From the NCBI GenBank assembly GCA_919901855.1, contig CAKKQC010000021.1, forward strand, positions 1 through 64,000: a stretch of DNA of 64,000 nt. The letters are read 5' to 3'. A model generated the notes under the pieces. The model did no database searches. It was given only the letters and a program-made list of their open reading frames with translations, and was not told the origin of the DNA. A program made the translations under genes and the position numbers. Position 1 is the first letter of the stretch; every line of letters begins with the position of its first letter. Below, piece after piece: positions 8,146-14,048 of the stretch. The stretch is from a bacterium (GTDB lineage Bacteria; Oederibacteriota; CAKKQC01).

Positions 8146-10566
8146 ATGGCCTCTACTGACGTGACCGGGCGCCGGGGAATCGGATTCGCGGTCGGGTGGA
8201 CCCTCGTGGCCACGGCCGTGATCGCGTGGCGCGGCGTCCCGTTCCACGCCATCCTGGCCGCGGCGTGGCGCGCGACCTGGGAAGCCGCCCAATGGCCGGG
8301 AATAGCGGTCTTCGGCCGCCACTGGATCGAGGTGACAGGCGCCGCGTTCGCCGGAGCGGTCTTGTGGCTCGGATGCCACGCCGCCGGGCGCCTGAGCCTG
8401 GGCTGGATCCGGGGTGACGCGGCCCTGCCTCCCGCCGTTCGGACCGGCGCCCGCGTGCTCGCCGGGCTGGCCCTGGTCGCGACCGCGGCCACGGGGCTCG
8501 GTTTGGCCGGCCTCCTCTACCCGGCTGTCGAGTGGTCGGTGGCCGTCATCCTGGCCGGTAGCGCGTGCGCCGGGGCGGCCCGGCTCCATCCGTCCCGCTG
8601 GCAGGCTCCCGTCGCCGGCCGCGGCATTCTCGCGCTCGGGGTGTCGCTCGCCGCTGTTCTGCTCCTGCTCTCCGCCGTGCCCGAGAACACGGAGGACGCG
8701 CTCGCCTACCATGTGGCCGCGCCCGGCTGGTTCCGCGCGCTCCACCGGATCACGGACGCGCCCCACATGCAGTACCGCTGGCCGCTGTTGGTGGAGCAGA
8801 TCCTGTCGCTCCTGGGCGGCGTCGTCGGTCCGCACACGCTGAATGCGGTTGTCTTCGCCGCGATCGTGTGCCTCATGTGGGGCTGGCTCCGGCGCCGGTC
8901 GGGTGACGAAGCGGCGGCGGCGGGCGGCGTGATTCTGCTGGCCTCCGGCGGGATCTCGATCTACGTGCCCTGGTTCAAGCCCGACCTCCCGGCGGCCGGG
9001 TTCGCATTCCTCGGGTACCTGGCCTGGGAGGCCGGCCGGGACGCGCCGCGGCGGCGGGGCGGGGCGTGGCTCCTGTGCGGCGTCGCGCTGGGGTGGGCGG
9101 TGGCCGCGAAGCAGTCGACGGCCGTCTTCGGGGGCGGAATCCTCCTGGCCGCCGTGGCGGCCCGCGCCGGACTGGGCTGGTTCGTTCTCCTCTCGTTCGC
9201 CGGGGCGCTCGCTGCGGCGGGGCCCCTGGTGGCCCGTACGTGGTGGCTAACGGGTAATCCGGCGTTCCCGTTCGGCTTCGGCGGGACGGGATGGGACGCG
9301 GCCTACGGGAACTACATCTTCGAACGGCTATGGCTGCGGCCCGAGCATGCCGCCACCCCCTGGGCGGTCGCGGGGACCGTGCTGGGGCACGTGACGCGCG
9401 AGTTTCCGCTCCTGCTGGTGGGCCTGCCGTTGTGTCTCCGGCGACCGGGCGCCCGACGGCCCGGCGCGTGGGCCCCTTGGCTCGTCGCGATCTCGAGCGG
9501 CGTCGTCTGGGCGGCGGTCTGGCCGGACGTCCGGTACATGGCCCCCGCGCTCCTGCTCCTGTGCGGTCCGGCGGCCGAGGGTCTCGCGGCGGCGCTCGCA
9601 GGCGCCGGGCGGTGGCGCTCCCCGGGCACGGCCGCGCTGGCCGGGATCGCGTGGCTCGGGTTCGTGCCAACCCTCGCGCTCGTGCAATCCGCCGGCCCGG
9701 TCCCCAAGCCGGTCCTCCCGTGCGCCCTTGGGTTGGAACCCCCCGCCGCGTTTCACGCGCGGACGCTCGGATCCTACTGGCGGGCGGGGGAGTTTCTGGC
9801 CCGGGCGGCCCGACAGGGCGACCGCGTGCTTGTGGTCGGGGACGTGCGAAGCGCGTATCTGGGCGCGGGGTGCCCCGCGATCGCGCAGGACGCAACTGAT
9901 CGCGATTGCCTCGCCGCGATCGTCCGGAGGTCCCGGACCGTCACCGAGATCGGGGCGCGGATCCGGCAGATCGGCGTCACCCACGTCGCGCTCAACCAGG
10001 TCGCATCCATGCGCAACGCGACGTACCGGAGGCTGATGGGGCAGGGGCTGACCATCGACCAGATCCGGCTATGGGCGGCGTGGTGGACGGCGTCCGTGGA
10101 CGAGGTATTCTGCGACCTCCGGCTGGACGAGCAGAACGGGCGGTGGGTGGTTTACCGGATCACGCCCCATTCGCCGGTTCCGCCCCGGCCGATTCAGTAC
10201 CTTCCGGGGACCGAGGAGTACGTCGATCCGGACATGCGCGCATCCAATTCGTTCCAGATCGAGTTGTTGACCGGTGTCGTGGCCGCCGCCCCGACCGTGC
10301 TCTGCTTCCACCAGCGGTTGGCGGAGCTTCTCGCGCAAGAGGGCAGGTGGCGGGAGACCTTGCCACACGTGCGGGAGGTCATGACGGGCCGGTGTGTCTA
10401 CGAGGGCGCGTATCTGAACCTCGGGACCGTGCTGCATCAGCTCCATCGGGACCGCGAGGCCCTGGCGGTCTACCGGGCCGCCGCCGACCTCTATCCCGGG
10501 AACGAGGTATTTCGCCGGGCCAAGGCCGCCGGGAGCGCGCAGCGGTCGCCGGCCCGGATGCCGTGA
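8146..10566 (+). CDS. Polytopic membrane protein, GT-C glycosyltransferase-like, with C-terminal TPR-like segment
   Basis: This 806-residue protein has many hydrophobic segments over about its first 500 residues. An acidic pair in a loop (PENTEDALAYH, about residue 180) and the following aromatic-rich loop resemble the DxD/ExD-type loop of GT-C membrane glycosyltransferases that use lipid-linked sugars. The C-terminal ~300 residues are soluble. They contain SYWRAGEFLARAARQGDRVLVVGDVR and end with a short TPR-like region (YLNLGTVLHQLHRDREALAVYRAAADLYPG). No enzymatic specificity can be inferred. The gene probably begins its own transcript, and its 3' end overlaps the convergent DUF192 gene by 76 nt. 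A second, unrelated-looking membrane protein of similar style lies at 43.4 kb. Confidence 0.65.
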   Translation: MASTDVTGRRGIGFAVGWTLVATAVIAWRGVPFHAILAAAWRATWEAAQWPGIAVFGRHWIEVTGAAFAGAVLWLGCHAAGRLSLGWIRGDAALPPAVRTGARVLAGLALVATAATGLGLAGLLYPAVEWSVAVILAGSACAGAARLHPSRWQAPVAGRGILALGVSLAAVLLLLSAVPENTEDALAYHVAAPGWFRALHRITDAPHMQYRWPLLVEQILSLLGGVVGPHTLNAVVFAAIVCLMWGWLRRRSGDEAAAAGGVILLASGGISIYVPWFKPDLPAAGFAFLGYLAWEAGRDAPRRRGGAWLLCGVALGWAVAAKQSTAVFGGGILLAAVAARAGLGWFVLLSFAGALAAAGPLVARTWWLTGNPAFPFGFGGTGWDAAYGNYIFERLWLRPEHAATPWAVAGTVLGHVTREFPLLLVGLPLCLRRPGARRPGAWAPWLVAISSGVVWAAVWPDVRYMAPALLLLCGPAAEGLAAALAGAGRWRSPGTAALAGIAWLGFVPTLALVQSAGPVPKPVLPCALGLEPPAAFHARTLGSYWRAGEFLARAARQGDRVLVVGDVRSAYLGAGCPAIAQDATDRDCLAAIVRRSRTVTEIGARIRQIGVTHVALNQVASMRNATYRRLMGQGLTIDQIRLWAAWWTASVDEVFCDLRLDEQNGRWVVYRITPHSPVPPRPIQYLPGTEEYVDPDMRASNSFQIELLTGVVAAAPTVLCFHQRLAELLAQEGRWRETLPHVREVMTGRCVYEGAYLNLGTVLHQLHRDREALAVYRAAADLYPGNEVFRRAKAAGSAQRSPARMP

Positions 10567-10883
10567 AGCCGGCAGAACCCGGCGTTAACCTCGAGGACGT
10601 ACCGGATCGGCTGCCCGGCGCTGAATCCCCACTCGCCCGGGACCGCGCGATGAATATGCACGATCCGGCCGTCGGCCCCGAGGAAGAGGACGTCGAGCGG
10701 GAACCTGACGTTGAGCATGTGGATGCCGTGATTGGCCGTCCAGCGGAAGCACAGGAGCAGCCCCGCGTTCCGGGCCAGGCGCCGGCGGAACATGAGCCCC
10801 AGCATCTTTGCGAGGTGGGTGTCCGCGATCTCGGCCCGAATCCGCGCTCGGCGAACGGTCAACACGGCTACCGGTAACGCCAT
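10491..10883 (-). CDS. DUF192 family protein
   Basis: This is a small 130-residue protein of the DUF192 (PF02643) family, whose molecular role is unknown. The family pattern is visible: an early HLAKMLGLMFRRRL segment, then LLLCFRWTANHGIHMLNVRFPLDVLFLGADGRIV, then VLEVNAGFCRLHGIRAGDR. Many family members are exported, but no convincing signal peptide is visible here. The gene is convergent with the membrane protein at 8146 and overlaps its 3' end by 76 nt. A TATGAT hexamer 8 nt before the ATG suggests a leaderless transcript. Confidence 0.85.
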   Translation of the reverse strand: MALPVAVLTVRRARIRAEIADTHLAKMLGLMFRRRLARNAGLLLCFRWTANHGIHMLNVRFPLDVLFLGADGRIVHIHRAVPGEWGFSAGQPIRYVLEVNAGFCRLHGIRAGDRCALPAALARRNTSFPG

Positions 10884-10891
10884 GGCTACCT

Positions 10892-10897
10892 ATCATA
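10892..10897 (-). promoter_or_regulatory. -10-like hexamer TATGAT, leaderless start of the DUF192 gene
   Basis: On the minus strand TATGAT is separated from the ATG at 10883 by 8 nt and no Shine-Dalgarno is present. This fits the same spacing seen before several other operon-first genes in this window. Confidence 0.5.
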
Positions 10898-11051
10898 CGG
10901 GGTATGTTCGAGCCGGACTCAGGAAGTGTCGGTGCGCGTCCCGCCTCGACGAAGTAGAGGGACGTTATTCGGAATCTGGGATCCTGCCCCTGTTTTGACT
11001 GCGCTAGGCATGAAAGGTAGTGGGGGGACGGCTCCCCGTTCTCGCCCGCGG

Positions 11052-11267
11052 TCAGGCGGCGGACTCCCAGTCGGTCCAGGCGAGGTTCGCCTGGCGCAGG
11101 ATCTCCTTGAGCAGGGAGATGTCGATGTCGCCCCGGTGGGGATTGGGCATCCGGACCTTGAGTTCGCCCTTGGTCATGAAGGCATGCTTGGCGCCTTCGA
11201 GCGGACCGGTGAACCCGAGTTGCCTGAACCGGCGGATGAGCTCCCGCCGGGATACGGGTTCAGGCAT
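11052..11267 (-). CDS. hicA: HicA-like mRNA interferase toxin
   Basis: This 71-residue protein matches the HicA/YcfA family, small double-stranded-RBD-like RNases of type II toxin-antitoxin systems. The family pattern is clear: RRELIRRFRQLGF at the N-terminus, the catalytic-histidine segment GAKHAFM, the strand ending MPNPHRGDI, and the final LLKEILRQANL. The start overlaps the end of the HicB gene by 8 nt, so antitoxin and toxin are co-translated with the antitoxin first. The expected partner is the adjacent HicB. Confidence 0.88.
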   Translation of the reverse strand: MPEPVSRRELIRRFRQLGFTGPLEGAKHAFMTKGELKVRMPNPHRGDIDISLLKEILRQANLAWTDWESAA

Positions 11268-11508
11268 GTACGGCGGACGGGATCTTCAGGGTCTGCTTGC
11301 CGAACTTGGGCAGGTGATCTCCATCCCGGAGCTTGAGGACGATCCAGTCTTCGAGTACCTCCTGAAGCTCGTTTCGGCAGGCGTCGAGCGACCGGCCCTC
11401 GGCCCAGACCCCCTGGCAGCCGGGGATCGTCCCGAGGATAATGCCGCTCTTCAGCAGCTTGAACCGGGCGCGTGCCATAGCCATCCCGATGTACTCGGTC
11501 AGTCCCAT
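11260..11508 (-). CDS. hicB: HicB-like antitoxin
   Basis: This 82-residue protein has the partial RNase-H-like fold signature of HicB antitoxins: MGLTEYIGMAMARARF, then GTIPGCQGVWAEGRSLDACRNELQEVLEDW. It should bind and neutralise the downstream HicA. The ATG at 11508 is chosen over one at 11514 because the family starts MGxTEY and because a TATACT hexamer occupies 11515-11520, directly against the upstream ATG. Longer upstream frames run into a repeat element and are not credible. No separate DNA-binding domain is visible, so any autoregulation is not evident from sequence. Confidence 0.85.
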   Translation of the reverse strand: MGLTEYIGMAMARARFKLLKSGIILGTIPGCQGVWAEGRSLDACRNELQEVLEDWIVLKLRDGDHLPKFGKQTLKIPSAVHA

Positions 11509-11514
11509 GGGCAT

Positions 11515-11520
11515 AGTATA
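11515..11520 (-). promoter_or_regulatory. -10-like hexamer TATACT before hicB
   Basis: TATACT on the minus strand lies 6 nt before the hicB ATG at 11508, with no Shine-Dalgarno between. It is a probable leaderless promoter for hicBA. Confidence 0.45.
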
Positions 11521-11555
11521 GCCGTTGAGTCGGGCGTGGTTCCCCTCCATCATGA

Positions 11556-11680
11556 GGAAGATCAGGGACGGTCTTTGGATCATTGGATTCTCGGCTGAGG
11601 CTGGGGTTCGAGGACTGCTTCGCACGCGCAGGGCATGCCGGAATGCTCCGTAAGAGGCCAATGATCCCAAGACCGTCCCT
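11556..11680. repeat. Palindromic element family B, copy 1 (internally shorter)
   Basis: Bases 11556-11660 are identical to 12913-13017 (105 bp). The left arm starts at 11564 (AGGGACGG) and a right arm (11658-11680, ending GACCGTCCCT) is its imperfect inverse. Compared with copy 2, this copy lacks the inner segment before the right arm and has a changed base in it (TCCC instead of TCCA). It sits between hicBA and mntA. Confidence 0.9.
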
Positions 11681-11718
11681 CCCCCTACGCGGGAGCCGAT
11701 GCGATAGAGGTACTATGT

Positions 11719-12072
11719 ATGCACACGCGCGTGACAGGGGGACCATCGGTGGTTGACGACTCGTTGATCCGTGAGGCGGCGGAGCTCCTCGCCAGGAGTG
11801 CTCCGCCGGGTTCACAGGTGATACTGTTCGGCTCGCGCGCCCGTGGTACCGCCGGGCCGAAGAGCGACATTGACTACCTCGTGGTCGAGCCGGAAGTTCG
11901 GGATCGGGTGGAAGAGATGGTCCGTTTGCGTGCCGTCTTGCAGCCGCTTGCGCGCCGTCATCTGGTTCCCGTGGACCTCGTGGTCGTGAGCCGGGAAAAA
12001 TACGCCTACTGGAACGATGTGCCCAACAACCTCTATCACGAGGCGAAGACGAGCGGGCAGGTCTATGAGTAA
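11719..12072 (+). CDS. mntA: MNT-type minimal nucleotidyltransferase (MntA-like)
   Basis: This 117-residue protein has the nucleotidyltransferase core GSRARGTAGPKSDIDYLVV, the GS-x-DxD metal-binding signature of minimal nucleotidyltransferases. Members usually pair with a HEPN protein as a toxin-antitoxin module in which the MNT protein nucleotidylates the HEPN toxin. A GTG at 11749 (preceded by AGGGGGA at 11735-11741) would give a 107-residue protein that still contains the whole motif and may be the real start. The next frame, starting at 12065 and overlapping by 8 nt, looks like the N-terminus of the expected HEPN partner but is broken, so this antitoxin may be orphaned. Confidence 0.82.
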   Translation: MHTRVTGGPSVVDDSLIREAAELLARSAPPGSQVILFGSRARGTAGPKSDIDYLVVEPEVRDRVEEMVRLRAVLQPLARRHLVPVDLVVVSREKYAYWNDVPNNLYHEAKTSGQVYE

Positions 12073-12150
12073 GTGGCCTGGGCGGGGCAGGCTGCTGCTT
12101 GAGAAGGCACGGGGGGGTCAGCGAGCACTCGCGAGTTTGACGAAGGACGC
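12065..12150 (+). pseudogene. Truncated HEPN-like partner of mntA (N-terminal remnant)
   Basis: The frame starting at the ATG at 12065 overlaps the mntA stop by 8 nt, as in intact MNT-HEPN operons. It reads MSKWPGRGRLLLEKARGG and continues for about ten residues in a way that resembles the first helix of HEPN proteins. It then changes into unrelated sequence near 12150, with a stop at 12221-12223. The downstream sequence belongs, in another frame, to a FlgD-Ig-like tail. The HEPN RNase motif (R-x4-6-H) is missing. I infer a deletion or recombination junction near 12150. Confidence 0.45.
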
Positions 12151-12350
12151 GAGCGCCATCATTCCTTGTCACCATCCAGTCCTCCGGTCCGTTGTCGCTC
12201 AGGTGGTTCGTGTGGGAAGATAAGCCCGGGACGGACTTGTACGAGTGGGACGGCAGGAATAGAGCCGGGAGGCGCGTGGCCCCAGGAGTCTACTGGTGGG
12301 CTGTGGAGAACAAGGGGACCAAACAGCGAGGAAAGCTGGTGATTGAATGA
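12141..12350 (+). pseudogene. Orphan C-terminal fragment of a secreted protein with a FlgD-Ig/T9SS-like tail
   Basis: A frame open from 12141 to the TGA at 12348 has no start codon of its own. It encodes a typical FlgD-Ig (PF13860-like) terminal domain: WFVWEDKPG, then YEWDGRNRAGRRVAPGVYWW, then GTKQRGKLVIE and stop. Such tails normally end long secreted proteins. Only this tail remains, fused out of frame to the HEPN-like fragment. It is too short for ordinary gene calling and is best read as a relic. Confidence 0.6.
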
Positions 12351-12390
12351 GTCATCGGGGCCTCAAGCTCGTCGCGGTGTCGGCGTAGCC

Positions 12391-12660
12391 ATGGCTGAGC
12401 CGGTTGACCGGTTTGTAGTGACGCCACATGCGCTCTTCGAGATGCGGCGACGCGGCATTCGTGAGGACGAGCTGGGGGAGGTCCTGGCGGCTCCCGGTCA
12501 GCGCTGGACGGTGCGTGCGGGACGGGATGTGCTGCAATCCAGGGTCGCCACGGCGGGAAAGCCGTATCTGCTTCGCGTGTTCGTGGACACCGACTGCCGC
12601 CCGCCGGAAGTCGTGACGGCGTACCGAACAGGTAAGATAGAGAAGTACTGGAGGCCCTAA
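12391..12660 (+). CDS. DUF4258 domain protein (probable toxin-like partner)
   Basis: This 89-residue protein fits the DUF4258 pattern. It has FVVTPHALFEMRRRGI near the start, GRDVLQSRV in the middle, and the typical end VVTAYRTGKIEKYWRP. DUF4258 genes often sit directly upstream of a small DUF2283 gene, as here, and the pair is considered toxin-antitoxin-like by association. The ATG at 12391 is chosen; the frame is open further upstream to 12343 but that part overlaps the FlgD-Ig fragment. No clear Shine-Dalgarno is present. Confidence 0.75.
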   Translation: MAEPVDRFVVTPHALFEMRRRGIREDELGEVLAAPGQRWTVRAGRDVLQSRVATAGKPYLLRVFVDTDCRPPEVVTAYRTGKIEKYWRP

Positions 12661-12662
12661 CG

Positions 12663-12863
12663 ATGAAAGTCACGTACGATCAGCGCACTGACACCCTCAG
12701 CGTGATTCTGATGGACAACGTGCTCGTGGCGGAAAGCGACGAGGACAAGCAGGGCGTGATCCTGGACTACGACGCCGGCGGCAACCTCGTGTCCGTGGAA
12801 GTCATGGACGCCTCGAAGCGCGTCACGGACGCGCGAAAGATCGAATACCAGACCACGGCGTGA
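12663..12863 (+). CDS. DUF2283 domain protein
   Basis: This 66-residue protein is a clear DUF2283 member: MKVTYDQRTDTLSVIL, then DKQGVILDYDAGGNLVSVEVMDAS. These small proteins commonly follow DUF4258 genes and are assumed to be the antitoxin side of the pair. Its ATG lies two bases after the DUF4258 stop, so the two genes are certainly co-transcribed. The gene is followed immediately by repeat element B copy 2. Confidence 0.82.
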   Translation: MKVTYDQRTDTLSVILMDNVLVAESDEDKQGVILDYDAGGNLVSVEVMDASKRVTDARKIEYQTTA

Positions 12864-12912
12864 CTCCTCCGGGCCACCGAGGGTTAGCCCGCCGGTTCGA
12901 GGCGCCAGGCGC

Positions 12913-13098
12913 GGAAGATCAGGGACGGTCTTTGGATCATTGGATTCTCGGCTGAGGCTGGGGTTCGAGGACTGCTTCGCACGCGCAGGGCATGCCGGAA
13001 TGCTCCGTAAGAGGCCATTGCGGTAGAATCGGTGGGTTGGGGACGGCCCCGGGATCAGTCGGTCCCGGGAAGAATCCAATGATCCAAAGACCGTCCCT
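12913..13098. repeat. Palindromic element family B, copy 2 (full-length)
   Basis: The outer arms at 12921-12948 and 13071-13098 form a perfect 28-bp inverted repeat separated by 122 nt. The first 105 bp (12913-13017) are identical to copy 1 at 11556. The middle also holds a smaller GC-rich stem around GGGACGGCCCC and GGTCCCGGG. No transposase frame is present inside, so it is a non-autonomous element. It ends 11 bp before tRNA-Leu. Confidence 0.92.
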
Positions 13099-13109
13099 CC
13101 CCTTAACGC

Positions 13110-13192
13110 GCGCGGGTGGTGGAATGGCAGACACGCTAGGCTCAGGACCTAGTGGGCGCAAGCTCGTGGGAGTTCAAATCTCCCCCCGCGCA
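13110..13192 (+). tRNA. tRNA-Leu (anticodon CAG)
   Basis: The acceptor arms GCGCGGG and CCCGCGC pair fully. The D arm begins TGGTGGAATGGCAGAC, the anticodon loop is CTCAGGA within the stem CTAGG/CCTAG, a long class-II variable arm follows, and the T arm is GGGAG-TTCAAAT-CTCCC. The discriminator is A and CCA is not encoded. A short T-run (CTTTTT) follows at 13196-13201. Confidence 0.96.
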
Positions 13193-13239
13193 CGTTCTTT
13201 TTCGTCCGGAAACCGTTGCCGGGGGACCGTTCCCGCCAT

Positions 13240-13270
13240 TTGACCCCGGAGCCGTCCCTTGGTCTAGAAT
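13240..13270 (+). promoter_or_regulatory. Probable sigma-70-type promoter of the LPP20/caspase operon
   Basis: TTGACC (13240-13245) and TAGAAT (13265-13270) are separated by 19 nt. Transcription would start near 13278 and give a leader containing the Shine-Dalgarno GGGAGG before the ATG at 13322. The spacing is slightly long. Confidence 0.45.
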
Positions 13271-13321
13271 AACCTCACTCGATTGGGATCGAGGATGAGA
13301 GTCATGCAAGGGAGGATATCG

Positions 13322-14041
13322 ATGCACAAGTCGATGGGCGTTGTTATGGTCCTGTTGGCGGGCGCCGTGATGGCCGGATGCGGCGGCGCGCAGCCCCAGG
13401 GCGTCGGGAGCGCGGCGACCGCCGCCCCGACGACGGACAAGGTGATCTCGACGATCCCGGCGGTGGCGCCGGACTGGATCGTCAAGGAGCCGGCCGAGAA
13501 GGACGGGTTCCTGTGGTTCGTCGGGCTCTCCGACAAGCAGGCGACCCAGCAGGGCGCGCGCGACGGCGCGGAGAAGAACGCGCGGGCGCGGGTCGTGGCG
13601 TATCTCGGGAGCGCGTTCTCGGAGAAGCTCCAGAAGCTCACGCTGTCCGCGGGGCTGTCGAGCGACGTCGTGGACGCCACGGTCGCGCGGCGCGGCTTCG
13701 AGGAGATCATGACCGCCGGCGTGGCGAGCAAGGTCCGCGTGACGGAGTGGTACATCGAGCGCTGGGCCCGGCCGAGCGGCGAGGAGTACTGGATGGTCTA
13801 CGGGCTGGCCAACGTGCCCACGAAGGCGATCGACGAGGCCTACGCGTCGATGATGACCGGCGAGGCGGCGAAGGCGAAGGAACGCATGGACGCGGCCAAG
13901 GACGCGAAGATGCGGACCCAGTACCAGACCGCGATGAGCATGTTCGAGGCGGCCAAGGCGGCCGGCTTCGGCTCGGCGGGTCCGGAAGGGGCGGCCCCGG
14001 CGCCGGCTCCCGGCGGGACCACACCCGTTCCGGCTCATTGA
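13322..14041 (+). CDS. LPP20-family lipoprotein
   Basis: This 239-residue protein is a predicted lipoprotein: MHKSMGVVMVLLAGAVMAGC has the lipobox with the modified cysteine near residue 20. The mature part matches the LPP20/FlgP-type fold by WIVKEPAEKDGFLWFVGLSDKQATQQGARDGAEKNARARV-like sequence and a later WYIERW. It is paralogous to the N-terminal half of the next protein, which has VIFVGLSTKDAAQQGARDAAEKHARSRV in the same place. The ATG at 13322 is chosen because GGGAGG lies a few bases upstream; a longer frame from 13283 adds only non-signal residues. It ends in an Ala/Pro-rich tail. It is the first gene of a four-gene envelope operon. The role is unknown; LPP20 proteins are outer-membrane or periplasmic lipoproteins. 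Confidence 0.85.
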   Translation: MHKSMGVVMVLLAGAVMAGCGGAQPQGVGSAATAAPTTDKVISTIPAVAPDWIVKEPAEKDGFLWFVGLSDKQATQQGARDGAEKNARARVVAYLGSAFSEKLQKLTLSAGLSSDVVDATVARRGFEEIMTAGVASKVRVTEWYIERWARPSGEEYWMVYGLANVPTKAIDEAYASMMTGEAAKAKERMDAAKDAKMRTQYQTAMSMFEAAKAAGFGSAGPEGAAPAPAPGGTTPVPAH

Positions 14042-14048
14042 GAAGAAG

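Noticed and set aside
10958-11000. A third palindrome-like sequence (GGGACG, then GGAATCTGGGATCCTGCCCCT-like bases)
   Set aside because: The outer bases resemble family A/B arms but the two halves do not pair well; kept out of the element list.
11174-13079. Two minus-strand frames in the 11-13 kb patch that share a long identical peptide
   Set aside because: The shared peptide is only the translation of the 105-bp repeat; there is no start, motif or codon bias supporting a gene.
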